Below, one piece after another: positions 26,849 through 34,591 of a stretch of DNA of 41,733 bases (position 1 is the stretch's first letter; each line of letters starts with the position of its first letter). Both the position numbers and the translations under genes were made by a program. The DNA comes from an uncultured Gammaproteobacteria bacterium (GTDB taxonomy: Bacteria > Pseudomonadota > Gammaproteobacteria > Pseudomonadales > Azotimanducaceae), in the NCBI GenBank assembly GCA_913049815.1, contig CAJWYI010000007.1, forward strand, positions 1-41,733. Direction: 5' to 3'. Under the pieces are notes generated by a model. The model was not told the DNA's origin, did not search any database, and saw nothing but the letters and a program-made list of their open reading frames with translations.

Positions 26849-27912
26849 CGCTGACCGACCTGAAGACGACGATCTACCTCAGGCCAAACCTGTTCAGGTT
26901 TGAGACCACGCAGGCACTCCATGTGCTCAAGTGGACACGTTCGTTTGAAGCAAGGTCGACACGGCATCTCTTTCGCAATGACGGTCGCGTTGGCGTCGAG
27001 AGGAGGAGTGAAGCTCGGTGTCGTAGACCCGTAAACGGCAACCAGAGGTGTCCCAACGGCGGCGGCAATATGCATGAGGCCCGAGTCGTTGCAGACCGCG
27101 CTGGAACAAAATGCAAGTATATCGACAACGTCCAACAACGTTGTCTCACCTGTCAGATTGATCACGCGAGGATCAGCGCCGCACTTCTCGACGACCGTTT
27201 CTGCAATTTTGACATCACCGGGTCCGCCAAGAATCAAAACGCTATTGCCTGCCAAGACGGCTCGCTTCGCAATATTTGCAAAATGGTCCGCCGGCCAACG
27301 TTTAGCTTCACCAAACTCAGCGCCAGGACACAACGCAAGCAAGGATTTGTCTGTCGGGATGGAAAAACGTACTGCCAACTCAGCCTGATGGTCAGCATCC
27401 GTCATTAATTGGGGCAGATAATCATCAACCGCGCACACAGGATCTGCCGTCGGAGGGTCTGCAAGAACCAGAAATCGGTCAATCATCCGTGGTAGCAGTT
27501 TCTCATTTAGAAAACGAACATCATTCAACAAAAAGTATCGATATTCGCCAAGGAAGCCAGTCCGGCGAGGAATTCCGGCAAAAGCCGGCAATAGCGCAGA
27601 TTTGAGAGACCCAGGCAACACGATAGCATCCTGGTATCCATTTTCAGACAGACGCCTTCCAAGTCCATAACGATACGACAAACGCAGTTCACCATGCGCT
27701 GCGTCCATCATTACACCCCTAGAGACTTCAGCCATTCGGCTCACAAGAGGCAAGGTCGCCCTTGGTAACAATACGTCGATCGGTCTATCAGGGAAACGAT
27801 GCCGCAATCGCTTGTAGAGGACCTGAGACATCACCATATCGCCAACCCAAGCGGGTCCGACGACAAGAATACCCGCGGCTTCGTCGTCTTGATTGGTCTC
27901 CGGTGAAAACAT
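26845..27912 (-). CDS. waaF: LPS heptosyltransferase II (WaaF)
   Basis: A GT9 enzyme that adds the second L,D-heptose to heptose I. Diagnostic segments are GILVVGPAWVGDMVMSQVLY near the N terminus and CNDSGLMHIAAAVGTPLVAVYGST near the C terminus, the latter in the ADP-heptose site. The start is either GTG 27915 or the adjacent ATG 27912; I take the ATG, giving 355 aa. A short poorly conserved leader of about 13 residues precedes the beta-1 strand. The gene lies about 13 bp after ilvE and overlaps waaC, so ilvE-waaF-waaC-waaP is one transcription unit. Confidence 0.96.
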   Translation of the reverse strand: MFSPETNQDDEAAGILVVGPAWVGDMVMSQVLYKRLRHRFPDRPIDVLLPRATLPLVSRMAEVSRGVMMDAAHGELRLSYRYGLGRRLSENGYQDAIVLPGSLKSALLPAFAGIPRRTGFLGEYRYFLLNDVRFLNEKLLPRMIDRFLVLADPPTADPVCAVDDYLPQLMTDADHQAELAVRFSIPTDKSLLALCPGAEFGEAKRWPADHFANIAKRAVLAGNSVLILGGPGDVKIAETVVEKCGADPRVINLTGETTLLDVVDILAFCSSAVCNDSGLMHIAAAVGTPLVAVYGSTTPSFTPPLDANATVIAKEMPCRPCFKRTCPLEHMECLRGLKPEQVWPEVDRRLQVGQR

Positions 27913-27925
27913 CACCCAAGTATGA

Positions 27926-28849
27926 TCAGTCGACCTGCGTATTCCAATCAGGGTAGGTCGTTCGCTTACCCATCACCTGGTCGAAATAGGTTGTTTGTAG
28001 TTGTTCGGTCACTGGCCCTCGTCCGCCAGAGCCAATCGTACGCCTGTCCACTTCAGAAATCGGCAATACCTCAGCGGCAGTGCCAGTGAAAAAGGCCTCG
28101 TCGGCAACATATACCTCGTCTCTCGTTATACGCCGTTCTGTGATCTTATAACCAAGATCACGCGCTAACGTGATCACTGAGTCGCGAGTGATACCTTCGA
28201 GGCAGGAGGTCAGCTCAGGGGTCACGAGCTCTCCATTTTCCACCAAGAAGATGTTTTCTCCTGAGCCTTCAGCAACATAGCCCTCGTTATCGAGCAGCAT
28301 CGCCTCATCGGCCCCAGCTTCCTGTGCCTCTCGAAGCGCCAGGATCGAATTGATGTAGTTCCCATTTGCCTTGGCCTTGCACATCGTAATGTTGACGTGG
28401 TGGCGGGTATAGGAAGACGTCTTGACCTTGATACCTTGAATGCGAGCCTCTGGCGTCAGGTAGTTGGGCCATTCCCAGGCGGCAATCATGCAATGAGGCT
28501 TCAGGTTCTCTGCCCGCAATCCCATTTCCTCCGAACCGTAGAAACACATCGGGCGAATGTAGGCTTCCCTCAGACCATTTTCGCGCACGACTGTCCGTTG
28601 GGCTTCGTTCAGCGCCTCTTTCTCAAACGGCATCGGAAATCCGAGGATATGCGCAGAGCGAAACAAACGATCGGTATGCTCATACAACCGAAAAATCAGC
28701 GGCCCCCGAACTGTTGCGTACGCACGCACACCTTCGAATACGCCAAGACCATAGTGGAACGTGTGGGTCAGTACGTGGACGCGCGCGTCACGCCATGGCA
28801 CCAGTTCACCATCAAGCCAGATGACACCATCCTTATCAGCCAGTGACAT
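27926..28849 (-). CDS. ilvE: Branched-chain amino acid aminotransferase
   Basis: A fold-type IV PLP enzyme that makes the last step of leucine, isoleucine and valine synthesis from the 2-oxo acids and glutamate. The IlvE pattern is clear: THTFHYGLGVFEGVRAY near the N terminus, the PLP-lysine region MCKAKANGNYINSILA, and AEGSGENIFLVENG. The track's TTG (28855) adds two residues; the ATG at 28849 gives 307 aa (E. coli 309). It heads the waaF-waaC-waaP run, as in Pseudomonas where ilvE precedes waaF. A TAGAAT resembling a -10 box lies about 30 bp upstream, without a clear -35. Confidence 0.96.
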   Translation of the reverse strand: MSLADKDGVIWLDGELVPWRDARVHVLTHTFHYGLGVFEGVRAYATVRGPLIFRLYEHTDRLFRSAHILGFPMPFEKEALNEAQRTVVRENGLREAYIRPMCFYGSEEMGLRAENLKPHCMIAAWEWPNYLTPEARIQGIKVKTSSYTRHHVNITMCKAKANGNYINSILALREAQEAGADEAMLLDNEGYVAEGSGENIFLVENGELVTPELTSCLEGITRDSVITLARDLGYKITERRITRDEVYVADEAFFTGTAAEVLPISEVDRRTIGSGGRGPVTEQLQTTYFDQVMGKRTTYPDWNTQVD

Positions 28850-29174
28850 ATCCAAACACCGAAATCTACGAAACCGCCTATTCTACATCGTTGTCGCACG
28901 ACCGCGAGGATGTTTGAACTATTGCCCCGTGATGGGCGCAACCCTGGCAGCCTCGTCTATCGTCGTTTAACCCTAGGCAATCTTCAATGCTCGTGACAAT
29001 CGAAGCGTTTTCATCCCTTCCTACATAGCCTTCAGACACAATTTCTCAATCTCAGCGTGGGGGGATCAATAAACCAGGCTCACCAACCCAATGAGTATGT
29101 TGAACCCAAGCAGGTGCCACGGGCAATTGATATCATTCGCACACTTGTCCAGTTTCACTGCCTGTAGAGCGCAC
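28850..29174. other. Intergenic region between divergent ilvE and argA
   Basis: About 325 bp with no gene I can support. The track's argA extension (from 29091) covers part of it but has no family similarity. It must hold promoters for both genes. An imperfect inverted repeat, TTGCCCC-GTGAT-GGGCGCAA with one bulged base, lies at 28922-28941. It lacks a T run, so it does not look like a terminator. I see no ARG box or leucine-rich leader peptide that I could defend. Confidence 0.5.
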
Positions 29175-30470
29175 ATGTCAGACAAAGAACACGCACGGCG
29201 CCACGTCAAATGGTTCAGGGATTCGTCACCCTACATCAACGCCCATCGAGGGCGAACCTTCGTCATCTATGTGGATGGTGCAGGGTTGAGCCACGACAAT
29301 TTTCCACTCATCATCCAGGATATTGTCCTGCTACATTCGCTGGGCGTTCGCATTGTGCTTGTGTACGGTGCGACGCCTCAGATTAACCGTAACCTGGCCC
29401 GGCGAGGTATCGTCAGCGAATCTGCAGAGGGTATTCGAATTACGACGGCAGAAATGCTTCCACACGTACAGGAGGTTGTCGGCAGATTACGCTCTGATAT
29501 TGAATCGATGTTATCTATGGGCGCTACCAACTCACCACAGCATGGCGCCGATATCGCGGTTGTCAGTGGTAACGTCATTCGTGCCAGACCGTTGGGTGTT
29601 CGCGACGGCATCGATTTCCACAACACCGGCGAAATTCGGCGCGTCAATGCTGACCTCATCGCAAGATTGCTTTCGATGCGAACCCTGCTCCTAGTTTCCC
29701 CGCTCGGCTACTCACTCTCTGGTCAGATGTTCAACCTGCATGGATCAGCACTGGCAGCTGATGTCGCAGTGGCGCTCGGAGCCGACAAACTCATCTATCT
29801 TGCTAGCGAAAATGGCGTGAAAGACAGTCAAGGCGATGTGATCACGGAGTTACAGGCAGACGCGATCAAACCAGATGAGTACCCGCCTTACAGCCCGGTC
29901 GCCCAGGCCAGAGAAGCGTGCTTAAGGGGAGTCCCCAGATGCCACCTCATCAGTTTCAGGGATGACGGGTCGCTGTTGGAGGAGCTATTTACAAGAGATG
30001 GAATTGGTACCCAGATCACAGAAACCAGCTACGAGCAGATTCGTGCAGCGGCAGCCGATGATATCTCTGGCATTATGGAGTTGCTCGCGCCACTTGAAGC
30101 GTCCGGTACGCTACTGAAGCGCCCTCGGGAAACGCTGGAAACCGAAATCAGTCGATTTCTGATCATTGAGCGAGACGGCATGGTCGTTGGCTGCGCTGCC
30201 CTCTATCCTTATGACACACGCGCTGAACTTGCTTGTCTCGCAACTCACCCAGACTACCGCAATGACAATCGGGGAGAGATGCTCTTAGATGCCATTGAAG
30301 CCAACGCAAGGACGCTGGGTGTGAAGACAATTTTTGCGCTAACCACGCACACGGCCCAGTGGTTCTCAGACCACGGGTTCATCCCGGGCAGCACTAAGGA
30401 CCTACCTAGCGAGAAACGCGCACTTTACAACTATCAACGAAATTCAAAGGTCCTGGTTAAAACACTGTAG
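29175..30470 (+). CDS. argA: N-acetylglutamate synthase (amino-acid kinase + GNAT)
   Basis: ArgA acetylates glutamate with acetyl-CoA, the first committed step of arginine synthesis. The N-terminal amino-acid-kinase-like domain (YINAHRGRTFVIYVDGAGL, RIVLVYGATPQINRNL) binds arginine for feedback inhibition in this family. The C-terminal GNAT domain (VVGCAALYPYDTRAELACLATHPDYRN) is catalytic. The ATG at 29175 (SDKEHARRHVKWFRDSSPYI) gives 431 aa, near the E. coli 443; the track's extra 28 residues are not conserved. It is convergent with hemE, with 12 bp between stops. Confidence 0.96.
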   Translation: MSDKEHARRHVKWFRDSSPYINAHRGRTFVIYVDGAGLSHDNFPLIIQDIVLLHSLGVRIVLVYGATPQINRNLARRGIVSESAEGIRITTAEMLPHVQEVVGRLRSDIESMLSMGATNSPQHGADIAVVSGNVIRARPLGVRDGIDFHNTGEIRRVNADLIARLLSMRTLLLVSPLGYSLSGQMFNLHGSALAADVAVALGADKLIYLASENGVKDSQGDVITELQADAIKPDEYPPYSPVAQAREACLRGVPRCHLISFRDDGSLLEELFTRDGIGTQITETSYEQIRAAAADDISGIMELLAPLEASGTLLKRPRETLETEISRFLIIERDGMVVGCAALYPYDTRAELACLATHPDYRNDNRGEMLLDAIEANARTLGVKTIFALTTHTAQWFSDHGFIPGSTKDLPSEKRALYNYQRNSKVLVKTL

Positions 30471-30482
30471 TCCGGAATCCAA

Positions 30483-31538
30483 TCAACGCCGGTCAGTACA
30501 CTCGTGAACAAACTCAACCAGGCGACGGACATGATCGACTGGCGTTTCCGGGACAATGCCATGACCGAGATTAAAAATGTGCCCCGGTTTGCCGTCAACA
30601 TCCGAGAGGATCTGCCTGGTCGCAGACTCGATCGCAGACACCGAAGAACACAAAATGATCGGATCCAGATTACCCTGGACGGCGTTGACCCCGGTCTGTT
30701 CCCATACTGCCATCAGATTCGTGCGCCAATCGACACCAAGCACATCACCTCCTGCCTCGGCCATGAGTGGCAGCAATGCTGGGTTGCCCGTACCAAAATG
30801 AATCAGCGGTACCTCGCCGCCACCAGCATGTGATAACTCAGTGAAGGCGCGTTTCGTATGTGGGAAAACAAACTCACGATAGTCCGTCAATGACAAGGTA
30901 CCAATCCAACTGTCGAACAGCTGTAGCGCTGCCACGCCGGACTCAATCTGGAACCGTCCGTAGTCGATGACGCAGTCCGTAATCTTCTCAAGCAAGGTGT
31001 GCCACGCGCTGCTGTCCGCATGCATCATACGTTTGGCGTGAACATAGTTTTTCGATCCCTGACCTTCAATCGCATACGACGCGAGTGTAAACGGTGCGCC
31101 CGTGAACCCGATCAATGGTACGTCTTCAGGGAGCTCCTGATTAATTAGAGTGATTGCTTCTGCGATGTAAGGCATCTGTTCCCTTGCGGGAAGGACAGAA
31201 ACCGAATCAATGTCATCGTAGGTCCTGACTGGATTGTGGATCTTCGGACCGATGCCAGGCAGGTAGTCGAGTCGCAGCCCCATCGGTTCGAGTATCGGTA
31301 GCAGGTCCGCAAACAGAATAGCGGCATCAACACCCAAAATGCGCTGTGCATCGCAGGTCGCCTGTGCGGCCATGTGAGGCGTTTTGAAAAAGTCGAGTGA
31401 GGGCGTGTCACCCTTAAGTGCATGGTACTCGGGCATGTAACGCCCGGCCTGACGATAGAGCCATACAGGCGTGTAGTCGGTCGACTCACCACGACACGCA
31501 CGTAAAAAGGTTGTTTCGTTCAGATCAGGCATGGTCAT
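30483..31538 (-). CDS. hemE: Uroporphyrinogen decarboxylase
   Basis: HemE decarboxylates the four acetate side chains of uroporphyrinogen III to give coproporphyrinogen III in heme synthesis. Family signatures are TPVWLYRQAGRYMPEY near the N terminus and PLIGFTGAPFTLASYAIEG. The active-site Asp lies in DAAILFADLLPI. Length 351 aa is standard. The start ATG overlaps the fabV stop by 4 bp (ATGA), so the two are co-translated although metabolically unrelated. Confidence 0.97.
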   Translation of the reverse strand: MTMPDLNETTFLRACRGESTDYTPVWLYRQAGRYMPEYHALKGDTPSLDFFKTPHMAAQATCDAQRILGVDAAILFADLLPILEPMGLRLDYLPGIGPKIHNPVRTYDDIDSVSVLPAREQMPYIAEAITLINQELPEDVPLIGFTGAPFTLASYAIEGQGSKNYVHAKRMMHADSSAWHTLLEKITDCVIDYGRFQIESGVAALQLFDSWIGTLSLTDYREFVFPHTKRAFTELSHAGGGEVPLIHFGTGNPALLPLMAEAGGDVLGVDWRTNLMAVWEQTGVNAVQGNLDPIILCSSVSAIESATRQILSDVDGKPGHIFNLGHGIVPETPVDHVRRLVEFVHECTDRR

Positions 31539-32734
31539 TCAGACAACGAAATAACGTTCATGGACACATTCGCATCCACGTCTGCGCTGTAATCAACCCC
31601 CGCCACATCGAATCCATGCATCGATAAAAACGCTTGCCTGTACCCGGCAAAGTCCGTCAGTGTCTCCAGATTGTCGTTGCTGATCTCGTGCCAGTGTTGA
31701 CGAACATAATCCTGGACCTCATCCGTCAGCTCCCAATCGTCCAGTCGCACGCGACCGGATTCATCTACGGGTACATCACCTCCTGCAAACAGCCGCGATT
31801 TGAACAACCGTGCCGTCTGGTCAATACAGTCTTCATGAGTGCCCTGTTCTTTCATAATCTTAAAAAGGAGAGAGAGGTAAAGACTCATTCCTGGGATCGC
31901 AGAAGCCGCCTGAGTCATAAGCCCTTTCATCACGCAGACATAGGCAGCGCCACCAATCTTTGCCATTGAACCCGCCAGTGCACCCGCCGCTCTGTCCAGA
32001 TCCTCTTTTGCCTTACCGATGGTGCCATGGTGATAGATGGGCCAGGTCACTTCACTACCAAGATACGTGTAGTTTGTCGTCACACATCCTCGCGCCAGCA
32101 CATCCGCTTCAAGCAAGGCCGCGATCCAAAGTTCCCAGTCTTCACCGCCCATAACCTTCACCGTATCGGCGACCTCTTCAGGCGCCGCCGGTTCAAGACT
32201 GAGCTCTCGCATTTCGCCAGTATTCAAATCGATCGTCATCCCCGAGAATGGTTCTCCCAGGGGCTTTAGCGCACTTCGAGCAAGGGACCCATCGGGTAGG
32301 GCACGGGCACCGGCAGCCAACGAGTAGACCACCATATCAACCTGTCCGACATGCGATCGGATTTCCTCGATGACCCGCTCTTTAGTCGCAGCAGAAAATG
32401 CGTCGCCAGCAAAATTGGCAGCATAAAGACCTGCTGCCTCTGCTCGTTCCGTGAAGGCAGCTGACTTATACCATCCTGGCGACGCGGTTCGGTTACCTTC
32501 GGCAGGTCGTTCAAAGAAAACGCCCAGCGTATCTGCACCACAGCCGAACGCAGCGGTGACCCGAGTTGCGAGGCCGTAGCCACCCGATGCACCAATAATC
32601 AGGACGCGTCGCGGCCCTCCCTGAATTCGGCCAGCCGACTGCACGATCCTGATCTGTTCGTCGACCTCAGCCGCACAGCCCGCTGGGTGTGCCGTCGTAC
32701 ATAAAAATCCACGGATACGTGGTTTGATAATCAT
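31535..32734 (-). CDS. fabV: Enoyl-ACP / trans-2-enoyl-CoA reductase FabV (NADH)
   Basis: FabV reduces the enoyl-ACP double bond, the last step of each fatty-acid elongation cycle. It is the triclosan-insensitive alternative to FabI. The large SDR-type signature is present: RVLIIGASGGYGLATRVTAAF for NADH and the Y-(x)8-K active site in YHHGTIGKAK. Its 399 aa matches FabV rather than the roughly 260 aa FabI. The start ATG is preceded by a purine-rich GAAGACGAGA stretch. The stop overlaps hemE. No fabI is seen in the window, so whether FabV is the sole enoyl reductase cannot be judged. Confidence 0.96.
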   Translation of the reverse strand: MIIKPRIRGFLCTTAHPAGCAAEVDEQIRIVQSAGRIQGGPRRVLIIGASGGYGLATRVTAAFGCGADTLGVFFERPAEGNRTASPGWYKSAAFTERAEAAGLYAANFAGDAFSAATKERVIEEIRSHVGQVDMVVYSLAAGARALPDGSLARSALKPLGEPFSGMTIDLNTGEMRELSLEPAAPEEVADTVKVMGGEDWELWIAALLEADVLARGCVTTNYTYLGSEVTWPIYHHGTIGKAKEDLDRAAGALAGSMAKIGGAAYVCVMKGLMTQAASAIPGMSLYLSLLFKIMKEQGTHEDCIDQTARLFKSRLFAGGDVPVDESGRVRLDDWELTDEVQDYVRQHWHEISNDNLETLTDFAGYRQAFLSMHGFDVAGVDYSADVDANVSMNVISLSE

Positions 32735-32789
32735 AATGATCTCGTCTTCATTTTTTATTTACCCTGGTAGCCGCCGCGGCCCCATGATT

Positions 32790-33668
32790 CTAACGCGTTT
32801 GTTTCTTTCTCTTCCGATGCTTACCTTTCCCTGGTCCTCCACCTGGCAGCTTCGATGTATCAATTAACAGATCACCTTGAGGTGTGACCGCTGTCCTGGT
32901 GTAGCCCCAATAAATGAGACCGACGCCCATAAGGACCATCGGCACCGATAACGCTTGCCCCATCGTGACCCACCCTAGCGCCACGAACTGAAGGTGCGCA
33001 TCCGGCTCCCTAAAGAACTCTGTCAGAAAACGAAAACTGCCATAGCACGAGAGAAACAACCCTGAAACCACCATCGGTGGTCTTGGCTGCCGGCTGAAGA
33101 TCCACAGTATCGTGAACAGTACCGGTCCTTCGAGCGCAAACTGGTACAGACTCGAGGGGTGCCGCGCAACGATGTCACCGGGGTAGATCACCGCCCAAGA
33201 CACCTCTGTTACCCGACCCGGCAGTTCTGCGTTGATAAAGTTCCCTAATCGTCCACTTCCCAACGCCAGTGGTATTGCAGGGGCCACAAGTTCGATGACG
33301 CTGAAGAAGGTACGCTGATGACGCCGACCATATATCCAAGCAGCCGCTACAACCCCAATAAGCCCGCCGTGAAACGACATACCCCCCTTCCAGGGTTGAA
33401 AGATCAATAAAGGATTAACGAGCAATTGCTCGGCGTTGTAGAAAAGCATATACCCCGCACGACCGCCGATGATGACGCCCAGGACACCATAAATGAACAG
33501 CAGGTCGGAAAGCTCGTCTCCCTTCCAGTTCATGCGCGATGACGAGGCTCGACGCTTCAGCACCCACCAGACCAACGCAAAACCGACGAGATAGCTGAGC
33601 GCGTACCATCGTATCGCGAGCGGTCCAAAGCTGAGGAGCACGGGATCAATTTCCGGGTAGGTCCACAT
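32790..33668 (-). CDS. lgt: Prolipoprotein diacylglyceryl transferase
   Basis: A multi-pass inner-membrane enzyme that transfers diacylglycerol from phosphatidylglycerol to the lipobox cysteine of prelipoproteins. The Lgt signature is GSGRLGNFINAELPGRV, with the conserved histidine region MSFHGGLIG earlier. About seven hydrophobic segments can be counted. The ATG at 33668 gives WTYPEIDPVLLSFGPLAIRWY, the canonical Lgt N terminus, and 292 aa; the track's 33752 start adds 28 unconserved residues. The C-terminal end is a strongly basic, Gly/Lys/Arg-rich tail (GGGPGKGKHRKRKKQTR) not seen in E. coli Lgt. The NRDE gene is divergent. Confidence 0.95.
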   Translation of the reverse strand: MWTYPEIDPVLLSFGPLAIRWYALSYLVGFALVWWVLKRRASSSRMNWKGDELSDLLFIYGVLGVIIGGRAGYMLFYNAEQLLVNPLLIFQPWKGGMSFHGGLIGVVAAAWIYGRRHQRTFFSVIELVAPAIPLALGSGRLGNFINAELPGRVTEVSWAVIYPGDIVARHPSSLYQFALEGPVLFTILWIFSRQPRPPMVVSGLFLSCYGSFRFLTEFFREPDAHLQFVALGWVTMGQALSVPMVLMGVGLIYWGYTRTAVTPQGDLLIDTSKLPGGGPGKGKHRKRKKQTR

Positions 33669-33865
33669 ACCAAGGCTGCTCAGGAAAACGCCATTATCTG
33701 TGAACTCTGGTAAACTTCCAATCATGCGTACAGGCAGATTCCCATGGAACACATTTTGACCAGTCCGCCCGCAACCGGTTCACCCGACAACCCGATCAAT
33801 TAGACCAACGACGTCACCGAACGCTACCTGGCGAACATAGTGACCCAAAAAGCGCCGCACCTTCG

Positions 33866-34591
33866 ATGTGTCTCATTCTTTTTTCCCTCAATCCGAACGA
33901 CCAGTTCAACCTGGTCCTAGCAGCGAACCGCGATGAACAGTACGGCCGACCATCAAGTGCGGCTGACTTCTGGGACGATCATCCAAACGTTCTCGCGGGT
34001 CGAGACCTGTCGGCTGGCGGAACCTGGCTAGGTGTGACCCGTAACGGTCGTTTTGCCGCGGTGACAAACTTCAGGGAGGATCCACCATACCCGATTCCGC
34101 CAAAGTCACGCGGCGAGTTGACTGCAAATTTTCTCATCGGCAATGATTCTCCCCATCACTATCTAAATCAGATCACCCAGTTCGGCGACAAGTATCGGGG
34201 ATTCAATCTGGTTGTTGGAGACGGCAACGAATACTGTTATCTCAGCAATCGAGAAGGCATCGTCCGTCACCTCACCTCAGGATGCTACGGTCTATCCAAC
34301 CAATTGCTTGATTGTGACTGGCCAAAGGTCACCCAGGGGAGAAACAGACTCAGTACTCTGGCGGCGGAACAGATGGACAGTAAAAATCTATATCCGCTGA
34401 TCTTGGATGACGGCGATGAGCGCGCGTTCTCTCAGAGCTTTATCCGAAGCGAACGCTACGGCACAACAGCATCGACCGTTCTTAGTTTCAGTCAGTCGGG
34501 TAACGTGACCTTCGAAGAGCGAACGTTTGGGATGCTGGGCAAACCAAAAGGAGCCAAGACCTTTACCTTCAAGATTAACTCATACCACTAA
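33866..34591 (+). CDS. NRDE family protein (TANGO2-like)
   Basis: A 241 aa protein with the eponymous motif in LVLAANRDEQYGRP after the N-terminal MCLILF cysteine, and the following GRDLSAGGTWLGVTRNGRFAAVTNF. These define the NRDE/TANGO2 family, whose eukaryotic members have been linked to Golgi and heme or lipid handling. The bacterial role is not settled. Starting with Met-Cys, it resembles N-terminal-nucleophile hydrolases, which is an inference. It is convergent with ptsP, overlapping its end by 4 bp, and divergent from lgt. The lgt/ptsP neighbourhood recalls Pseudomonas. Confidence 0.88.
   Translation: MCLILFSLNPNDQFNLVLAANRDEQYGRPSSAADFWDDHPNVLAGRDLSAGGTWLGVTRNGRFAAVTNFREDPPYPIPPKSRGELTANFLIGNDSPHHYLNQITQFGDKYRGFNLVVGDGNEYCYLSNREGIVRHLTSGCYGLSNQLLDCDWPKVTQGRNRLSTLAAEQMDSKNLYPLILDDGDERAFSQSFIRSERYGTTASTVLSFSQSGNVTFEERTFGMLGKPKGAKTFTFKINSYH

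Noticed and set aside
26923-27408. 161 aa plus-strand ORF
   Set aside because: It is antisense to the conserved waaF donor-site region, so it is a shadow.
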